Shown here in pieces: positions 55,711 through 64,000 of a stretch of DNA of 64,000 nt. Position 1 is the stretch's first letter; every line of letters begins with the position of its first letter. The DNA comes from Haliclona indistincta (lineage: Eukaryota > Porifera > Demospongiae > Haplosclerida > Chalinidae). The notes under the pieces were generated by a model, which searched no databases, had not been told where the DNA came from, and worked only from the letters and a program-made list of their open reading frames with translations. Location of the stretch: contig OZ024784.1 in assembly GCA_964017065.1 (NCBI GenBank), positions 12,257,152-12,321,151 on the forward strand, read 5' to 3'. The position numbers and the translations under genes were made by a program.

Positions 55711-58700
55711 TTAATTTTGTTCACCAAATGATGTTTCCGCCTCGTCTACTTTCCCATTCTCTTCATCTTCCTTCAGGTTTATGGACACTTCCTTTACTTC
55801 CAAGTCAATTCGGGTTTCTGTGTGCCCATTTTCTTCTGTTGTACCATTTCCATTCATTTCAGTGCATGTACATACATTGTTGCCGTCAATTGTTTCTTCA
55901 GGCTCTTTTGGCAAGTTATTAAAGAGAATTATGAGAGAATCCATAACATTATTTGGCATATGATCGTCAACAACGCCCTTGTCAAGAATGATGCAACACA
56001 TGTCCTCCATGCTCACCCACTGAGCACTGGGTCTTTCATCAGGATAGCATTTAACAACACAACTATGCAGGATTCATGTATAATAATATATAAATTAAAA
56101 AACATCACGTTACCTTGGTTTCTTAGACTTTTTGATACGTACTTGTACAATCTTTCCTGGAGCAAATGCAGGCACATCTGGTATCAATTCATCTTTGTCA
56201 ATTGCCTGAATAAAATTGCTGTTTAAACAAGAAAATTAAAAGTAAACTCCTAAACAAGAAAATTAAAAGTATAGATTTTTGAATCCACCTTTGTGGTAGC
56301 TTCATTGTGCTTGCTCTCTTGTGTTGCCGGTCGGTGGTGCTCTTCATTTGGTTCAAATCCATATCCCTCACACTCACACTCACAGGTTGATTACAACAGC
56401 CATTAGGAAAACACTTCTGGCAACACATTTCAGTCTAAGCAGAGAGAACAAGTGTCAAAATTATGCCAAACTGACAAGACAGCATCATGACATGGTGCGT
56501 GCATACTCTTGGCTCTCTTCACTAACAGACGGTGGCTACCAAGCAGGAGTAATAGTTAATTGTGCTCACTTGAGCACTGACTGACACACAAAGCCATCAT
56601 ACCATAGACTAAAGAAAATTAAAAAGATTTCTATCGAAATCAAAAGATGTAGGGTTGTGAAATCTACCACTGGTCCACAATGTAAAGTAACAAGGAACAA
56701 GCATGGAATGGTAACATGATCCATTGTCAGCTAAGTCTTAGCTGACAATGGATCACAATCGAGAAATCGCTGAATTTATATCGCCGTTTCCTTAAAAGCA
56801 AAGTTCAAAAGGCACCTGCCAGGAGAATTTCATGATTTCTGTTCGTAGGTGCTTTGGTCTCGGCATTGCTCACGTAAAGGCGCTAGGCACGCTGAAGAAA
56901 GAAGATGAAAACTAAGATGACGAAACACGATTTTCACCGTTTCCAGGTTCGTCACTTTAGTAAACAATTTTGAGCAATCTCCTTGCTACTGTAAGATGGA
57001 ACAACGCCAGAGATCAGATTTAGGTGTCTTTTGACGTATACAATTCATCACCAGGTGAAATATCAGCGTTTGAATGCTATGTAGCCGCCATCTTGTTTTC
57101 CCATTCAACCCTACATAGGGAGGCACTACCGTGCCTCCCTAATACAACCAAGGGCATGACACTACACAGGATAGTGTAAACACATGGTAGGCCTAGGCCA
57201 GCAGAGTACAGCACAGCTGGTACTGTTTGCTGATGGTAAACCACCAAAACACATTCATTGTGCATGCATATTCACTACCTTGCTAAACTACATGCCCAGC
57301 ATCCAACTCAGCCAAACTTCAAAGACACCGACAGGGTTAACTATAAAACTGTATATAGTACGTGGCACTGTGCATTATAAATCCCTTTGATTTTTGATAT
57401 AAGTTTAGTTCCCTGTGGTTTACTAGCTAGTCTCGTCTCCAGACCACACCCCACGCCTATCGCGCGTGAGAGAGGATCTGGTGGCTTTAGCCGCGCATGC
57501 ACTTTCTTGGGCTTTTCATGTACGAGAGTTACGTAACACTAATGAATGTTGAATTTGCACCTGCAATAAATAAATGGCTGGTACACACAAGTGTTCTGGT
57601 ATCGTATGTGAGTGTTCTGGTATCGCATTAGACAATTAAGGGAGACAATCTACGAAGGCGAAGACGTCTAGACAGCAGGCAGAGTAGCAAAACACAGACT
57701 CTTGCCTTCTCCAGTCGGGACGAAAACGTCTTTCCCCTTGACAAACTCAGTAATAGCAAGACGCTGATTGTCTGTCAGACTTTTATAACTGATGCTGAAA
57801 AATGCAGCTCTGATTATACGGTCAAGAACATCAGACAAAGGCTACAGTCGTATCTAGGTATCTTTTTTCAATGCCATTATTCTATTGATGTGGTTTGTAT
57901 TACGTAAGAGTTGGTGGACTTTTAGAATCTAAGACTGAGCAGTAGACACAGTCTTTTCACTGTTATTGTAAAACACATGTTTTGATCAACTATATTATGA
58001 CTCCACCTTGTTCAATCCTTTTTTTTCCAATAAGTAGATGATAGATCTCTTCATATAATTTAAGCTTCTCCAGTTTAGTCTAAATACATGTTACATGTAA
58101 TGTTATCAGTATCATAAGCACACATGTACCTTGGAACAATATCATTTCCTAGAACATAAGATTTGATAAATAATTGTGAGTAAGCTGCCAGTGGGAGACT
58201 GTAACAACATTATAGATAAACACAATAATTCTAACATAGTAAACACTTACTTGAAAACACATCCTGGTGGAGACATAGCATAGCAGATAAGATTCTTGTA
58301 CTTGTCCCTCAACAGAACAGCAAGTGCACTTGCTACACCAGCACCGAGTGAATGACCAACTATTACTAGCGTATATTTCTGGACAATAATACAGATGATA
58401 GAAACCACAGTGAGAAGTGTGTGTTACCTCGTGAGGGGGTTTTTGCTTTAGTCTGGTGTATTTGCGTCCTCTTTTAAAAGCATTTGACAACATATTTTTC
58501 TTTTCCATCTTATCCTTTATCCACCGTGCTGTCTTTAACATACCCTAAAGGGTACAGATAATTGTATAAAGACAGATAATTGCATAAAAATTAGCTTTCT
58601 TGGAATTAAATAATGATAGTAAACAGCAACATCTGGTTGTGTCTACATACAATGCTCTACTCATTGAGTAGTAAATGGAGTAGATTGAGCATAACACTAT

Positions 58701-61700
58701 GTGCATACTGAAGCCAAATCTAAACAAACACAACTTATTTCCCCAAGTATAATCTTTCAACATGATTTCTTCATTTGATTTCTTCTATTCTCTTCATAAC
58801 TATTTGCAAACTAATACAACAGTTTGAAGGGATAAAGGAAGAATTATTTACAACATAACTTAGATAAATAAACGCAATAAATATTAATTTTTATAACATG
58901 TTGCTATGTACTGTCATCATTAACGCAGCCATGCAAAAAAAATAATAATCATGATTGCATACAGTGCTTCCAGCTTAGAGAGTCCAATTTTGATATTTAC
59001 CCTGGGCACGTGGGCGCCGGAGGGTTAAGCGTTTGGCAATGTCCGTATGTATGTATGTTTATATGTGTGTGTACAAAAAACGCGGCTGTTTACTGCCTTA
59101 CTGCTCGAAGACTGCCATGAAATAGCTCTTAGCAGGTTGGTAGTTGAATATTTATTCTTTGAAAGACGCCTGCAAAGTTGAGATAGTCTCCTGTCGCGTG
59201 CTATGGCCATGTGTTCGTATTAGCAACATCGCCGATTAGAACATTCCGGTATGTTGGTGTGCCACAATTGTGAGACTGAGCGAACAATTAAACGCGTGTT
59301 CACTGTACTCATAGTTCACTGCAACAGTCCGCGTTTTGCAACTGCTCACAGCACACCATAGTGCACAGGGTATGTGTTCTAAGAACTCTAGTTTTACATA
59401 TTATGCTGCAAAATTTTTATCAAAGGTAATACAATCTAACAGCCAGCAAAGTGGGAAATACATCTAAAAACTACTGAGTTTTTGCTCGATCTTATGGTAC
59501 ATTGTGTCAACGTGCAACTTCACTATAGTAGCAAACAACACTGGATAACGAACAATACAATCAATAATTGCATGACTGCTACAGCAAACAAGAGCAGCTT
59601 CTGGTAGCAAACTGCTTGGTAATCTTGCTTTCTTGACTGAGATCATGGCAAAAATGTTTGTTTACAAACTCTACTGCTCACAGTGATATGCCATCACCTA
59701 GCCAAGTGCGCAAAAAACAAAGGTCTTGTGTTTTACCCGCAGTCAATGTTGAGGTGCCGGTAATGGCACCTACTAGCGCCTAAATGGTTTATAGGCCATT
59801 TCTCTCCTATGTAATCTACGTAGGTTTTCGCTTTTTATTGTATGTACATTTTTGCTAGCAACAATGATTTCCAAATAGACATACCGTCTGATTTACAGAA
59901 ACATAGAAATACACATCATGGAAACATTGCTGACATTCACTGGGTAACATTGTTGCTGGAAATTGCTTCAGGCAACAATTTTTCCTAGTGTATGGCAGCT
60001 AGGGGGTGTGAAGATTATTAATACTCACTCCATGCATCTTAGCTCCTGGACATCCCGGAACATTTACGTCTTCTAAGAATATTGTCATGTCAGTAAGCGC
60101 ATCCTATGTGTCAAACAAATCATGAAACATATGATCATGCAGCACGTGATTAAGAATGATTAGTTGTCTACTGTTGTTTGTCTAGCACCAAACTGTTAGT
60201 CATGGCAAATTGCTGTTGACATACCTTAATAGAAAGAGTTCCTCGAACCACAACAACCACTGTACTACGTTGATGGTCTAGTGTAACAGCAAATGGAGCT
60301 CTGAAAACCTAGTGGGTGTCTTCAAAACCAACTAAGTGAAACTACTTGACAATCTTACTCCATTGTCATTGACATAGTAGCATATGTCTCTCTCATCAGC
60401 ATCACATTGATATCTCATGGTAGCTACTCCACACATACATGTGTTTTCTTTCTCAAAATCTTCATTTCGAACACGTTGGTTGCAACATTTGTAGTTGCAC
60501 CTTAGACTGTAAAAATTAATATTTAAAATAAATATCAACCTAAAAGAGTACTAACCATGAAAGTGTTCCCAGTTGACATAATCCACAGCACAGGTTCATA
60601 AAGACATGCAATGGCCAACCATAGATAGCAAGTGAGTAATGCATATAGTGATAAAAATTCCGAACGATCTGCCTATCTTCCTGTGTGGTTGAGACAACAA
60701 CGACAACAAAGTAAACAAAACTAGTGCTATGTCATGATTGTTAGGGTTTCTCACACTAGATAACCATAGCCTCTATTATTACAATGTTTCTGACCAATCA
60801 GATTGCTCAATTTGAGGTGATTTATTTCATTTATTACACCTCCCAGTTCACTTATCACACCTCTAATAGTAGTTGCTCCACCCATTTTGATTTTAAAGTT
60901 TGATACAATAAAAGCATACAGATAAGACTAAATGCATGTTGTTTTTTTTTTCAGTCCACTGGCTATTATACTAGTCCATCATAAGTGATATTGAGCGTGA
61001 CATTGCTACAACTTTGAATAGAGAGGGTCGATTTGGTCCTTGCTGGCATGTACTTTGTTGAGCAATTGATGTAGAAATCGAGCTCGATCCATTGATAATC
61101 CTAGAGAGACCCATTTGTTGTTCTCTGCTGGTTCTTTTGTATGAACGTACTCCATCTAGGCTCTTGTGTCCAGTACGCTCCATCATCAGTAGCTCATCTA
61201 CGCCACTCTGATATAACCTGGGTCGCAGCCGTTGCACGCAAGGAATGGTTGGTTTTATATCCAGTTCCTGCTTCTTTACACATGTCACGGACCATGTTGT
61301 GTGACCGAGTGGCATGAGTGTAAACCAGCAGTTCTTCGTTGGTTTCTTAAGCGGCTTCTTATAAAAAGCATTTACTTTGCAATCATGAGGGCACATTTTC
61401 TTGTACAGCTTGTAAATTCTCACTGGCACCTGGCTGGATAGTCTGCATTTTCATGATGAACCACTTGGTTCTGCTTCGCTTTTCGACAATTGAGCCCTCC
61501 TTGGTTGTTTTTAGACAATCCTAGTAGATAAGACAGCTCTCCTGGTTTCTCTACTAGTTCGATCTGACTTGGATCAAAGCGCAAGTGACGGTGTTCTTGC
61601 CCACTCCGTAGAGCAAAACAGACTCCGTTGAAAAAAAGACCGTGTTAAGAAGAGCCTGAGGTCCATGATCTCCTAGGACGCCTGAGGTCCACAGCAAATC

Positions 61701-64000
61701 TTCTTCAGCTTCAGTCAAGGGTTCCAGTCTGTTGCAAGCGCTTCATCTCTGCATCTGAAGGCACTTTTTCGACACTAGTAGAATGCTCGTTCCTGTTTGC
61801 AGTCCATTCATTCCATATCTTGATGCACCACGCTGTGTCTCTCTTTGTTCCATCGGGCACTTCATTGCATCTGGCTTGTTGTAGCTCGGTTCCTGACTAG
61901 GGTGGAGCAAAACATGTAGGCGGAAGTGGGAATGTCGGTAGAATGTCGTTGTTTTCCAAAAGCGCATCAAGACCCCAGCCTGCCGGAGCTATTCCTTCAG
62001 AGTCACTCATTTTAGTGTCTGTTTTCGTATAGTGAACAGCGTCATTAAGGTAAAGGTACAGTTGCTATTGAGAATGGTTGTTATGCAGCATTTTTGGATT
62101 ACGCAATTTAATTGGCTAAAAGAAAAGTATTATGAAATATACACCCTCGCGCTTTGCGCTCGGGACATCTATACAATCGGTTTCTGCGGTGTAATAAATC
62201 CAGTATTACCCTCCGTTTTATCGTATAACCTATATTTTTTTATTTATTACAAACACTTACCCTTTTAGTGAAATCCAAATCAACAGGTGGTTGGTACTTA
62301 TATCCTACTGGAATGAGTGGTATCTGATTAGTATTCTTTAGTTGAGTCTCACAAAGCTATGGAACCATAAAATGGCTAATTAAGCACAGTATGCACAGCA
62401 CATTCTCTAATTTAACACAATTTGAATTCCCATTCTAATAATGTTCCATAATAAAAATAAAATCACTCCATACCTACCCCTCTCAATTGAGTTGTCGATT
62501 TTAAGAAGCCGTCTGTCTTGATCATTTCCTTTTGGTCTCTGTGAAGAATAAGAAATCCAACAAAGAGATCCGATGGAACTAGTTCTACATTATGAAACAT
62601 CCTGTACAAAGAGTGAGCCAAGTCATTGAGTGCAATAGTAGTCTCAGCAGCATCTTGAATACCACAGAATGAACAGAGCTTTTGCAATTGCCTAAATAAT
62701 CTGCGTTGCTCAATACGACCATTGTGAATACGTCCTCTTGTTGAACCTAGAAAACCATCAACTTCTTCCTTAGAATGAAAATTTATCCGCAACTCATCCA
62801 GAAGGCTTGTGGAAGAGAAGCAGCCGGCTGGGTCAAGGTACATCAAGAAACCCAATGCATACACCAACAGAGTGACCCATACTACCACCACAATCCCTTG
62901 AGAAAAACGCAATGCAATGGACAAAGGAGTGCAAGGCTCCAGCAAGGTGATGGTGCCATCATTGCACACAGCCCAGGTGGTGAACGTCAGTGTAGCAACA
63001 TCAACTACAAACATGAAAGTTCTCAAATACAAGAGCTTTGGCAGCCAACGACGCGGGTGATCGTTCATAACAGTTCCAGCTGAGCTTACTAAAAAGATGA
63101 ACTCTTCGTTCACGGCGATCAATATTTGTACACACAGCATAGCGAACAGCGAGCTATACAGCGTCTCAGGCAGGTCTATGCCGTCACATTGCATACCCGA
63201 GCCGGAATCTTCTCCAGAGTTTGCAAGGTCTGGCCCGAAGTAGAAGTACAAGAGAGATGCAGTGATCAACGCGAAACTGCAAGGGGGTATATATGTTACG
63301 ACCCGATTCACAACCTGACCCGTTTCGAAGCCGGCCGCCGGTTTCGAAGCCGGTTAACCCGATTTACAACGGTTTAAAACCGAACGTTTCAATGCTCAAT
63401 GCTAGCTAGATGCTAGAACGTTTCAATGCTAGATCGACGGAACCTACGTAGGAGTGTTGTCGCGGTTATAGCTCTCTGCAGTGCAGCGCAGCAAGACTAG
63501 AAAGTGTCCGCGGAGGCGATTTAGAGCCATCATGTGCTACTACTTTCATCGACAGGAGCGTCGTTGTAAGTGGTTTAACAGCGCGACACAGCAAGCCTAC
63601 CTGCTAAATTGACAGGAATGACGTTACGAGTGGTTCAGCAACGCAGCGCAGCAAGAAATGTTGTGTGCATGTAACAGTTGTATAACAATCACTAAAATCC
63701 ATAGGAACATGTCACAGCTTCTTCTTCAGACGTGACTCCACATGCATGAAAGCAAAGAATAATATGATTGCGATGCAATGTATATGGAAACTCAGAGTAC
63801 ACGCGCGCACTTAGCATTATGCACGCTTTGAATCTGGCGCGCAGCTAGCTAACCCGCTTCGAAACCGGTCGACCGGCTTCGAAGGTTGTGAATCGGGTCG
63901 TAACATATACAAGTCAGGTTTTAGCTAAAATGAAAAGAGAATGCTTACTAGAACAGTCGTAGCAACATCCCTATCACGGCAGGGATGAAGAAGTCGTCTC
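55711..64000 (-). CDS. DAGL: Diacylglycerol lipase, copy C (5' end cut by window edge)
   Basis: All exons of copy A have counterparts here: exon 1 partly (from about 63949 to the edge), exon 2 (62480-63280), exon 3 (about 62271-62357, with an in-frame insertion giving 'QIPLIPVGYKY'), exons 4-7 (about 60034-60690), the exon starting 'MLKTARWIKDKMEKKN' (58427-58541), the GHSLG exon (about 58251-58378), and the tail with 'DDHMPNNVMDSL', ending at 55711. No frame break was found in the exons checked, so it is probably functional. The proposed catalytic His site reads 'APGKIVQVRI', with Gln. The protein ends 'FGEQN', about eight residues earlier than copy A. Introns have received a Crypton-like element (60785-62243), a TA-flanked MITE (63290-63907) and the insertions shared with copy B. 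Confidence 0.9.
56717..56755. repeat. 39-bp perfect palindrome (copy C)
   Basis: Identical to the palindrome at 46661-46699 and inside the same segment shared by DAGL copies B and C. Confidence 0.9.
57437..57907 (-). pseudogene. RecQ-like helicase fragment, copy in DAGL C intron
   Basis: Counterpart of 47391-47868, with the same 'FVKGKDVFVPTGEGKSLCF' frame and stop, and a few substitutions. Its presence in B and C but not A dates the insertion between the two duplications. Confidence 0.6.
58998..59372 (+). repeat. TACCCTG..CAGGGTA repeat, copy in DAGL C
   Basis: Counterpart of 51073-51446, at the same intron position. Confidence 0.7.
60785..62243 (-). mobile_element. Crypton-like tyrosine-recombinase element in DAGL copy C intron 3
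   Basis: A 1459-bp segment interrupts a site that is uninterrupted in copy A (CTCTATTATTACAAACACTT at about 39095-39115). It is flanked by TTATTACAA on both sides. It encodes, on the minus strand, a broken protein of the tyrosine-recombinase type with DUF3504-like C-terminus found in Cryptons and their domesticated relatives (KIAA1958, ZMYM and QRICH families). Inner end sequences share only ATTTATTACACC in inverted orientation. Confidence 0.8.
60971..62010 (-). pseudogene. Tyrosine recombinase (Crypton/DUF3504 type), frameshifted
   Basis: From the ATG at 62010 the pieces read 'MSDSEGIAPAGWGLDALLEN', then in another frame 'KRDTAWCIKIWNEWTANRNE', then from about 61429 'PVRIYKLYKKMCP' and 'WFTLMPLGHTT'. 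'NHSLRATAAT' follows in a shifted frame, and finally 'RLYQSGVDELLMMERTGHKS' with 'LDGVRSYKR'. HSLR, the RTGH(K/R)S box and the RSY tyrosine are the catalytic signatures. At least two compensating frame changes and a stop show it is dead. The protein would cut and rejoin DNA through a phosphotyrosine intermediate. Confidence 0.8.
63290..63907. mobile_element. TA-flanked MITE in DAGL copy C intron 1
   Basis: The left end TATGTTACGACCCGATTCAC pairs with the right end GTGAATCGGGTCGTAACATA, with inner TTCGAAACCGG/CCGGTTTCGAA palindromes. Copy A has the uninterrupted sequence GGGGGTACAAGTC at the same place, so the target is TA. The element is about 618 bp and has no transposase. Confidence 0.88.

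Overview
The window is nuclear DNA from an animal, most likely a sponge (demosponge, Amphimedon-like). Protein-coding genes have many short GT-AG introns (often 45-80 bp) and sit very close together. The gene set is metazoan (REV7/MAD2L2, sepiapterin reductase, SMCO4, ESF1, Mi-2/CHD4, TRAP-gamma, SLC33A1, CTDNEP1, CAMTA, diacylglycerol lipase). Many small inverted-repeat DNA transposons are present. The species call is inference; no rRNA or mitochondrial marker is present.

Layout: 1-2.4 kb holds a broken pogo/Tigger-like transposase on the minus strand plus a second fragment of the same family. From 2.5 to 9.25 kb the plus strand carries the 3' part of REV7, with an intact intronless sepiapterin reductase gene inside its last intron, then SMCO4 and ESF1, which are only 35 bp apart. 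From 24.0 down to 9.55 kb the minus strand carries SLC33A1, SSR3 (TRAP-gamma, last intron apparently U12-type) and a Mi-2/CHD3-4-5 remodeller. CTDNEP1 (dullard phosphatase) diverges from SLC33A1 on the plus strand at 24.5 kb. A CAMTA-type transcription factor follows (26.8-34.5 kb); it keeps the CG-1 domain and IQ motifs, but no TIG domain or ankyrin repeats are visible.

From 34.7 kb to the right edge lies a three-copy tandem array of a sn-1-specific diacylglycerol lipase (DAGL) gene on the minus strand. Copy A is complete, copy B has lost its 5' exons, and copy C is intact as far as the window reaches. B and C share insertions absent from A, so they are the younger pair. The copies act as natural empty-site controls for several transposon insertions: a TTAA piggyBac-like MITE, a helicase-fragment element with a 9-bp duplication, a Crypton-like tyrosine-recombinase element and a TA-flanked MITE.

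The genes are mostly unrelated housekeeping or regulatory functions: translesion synthesis and shieldin scaffold, tetrahydrobiopterin synthesis, pre-rRNA processing, chromatin remodelling, ER translocon, ER acetyl-CoA import, nuclear-envelope lipid phosphatase, calcium/calmodulin-linked transcription and 2-arachidonoylglycerol-type lipid signalling. The points most worth a second look are the gene nested in REV7, the reduced domain content of CAMTA and Mi-2, the DAGL array with a Gln where vertebrate DAGLs have the proposed catalytic His, and helicase fragments carried by transposons inside the array.
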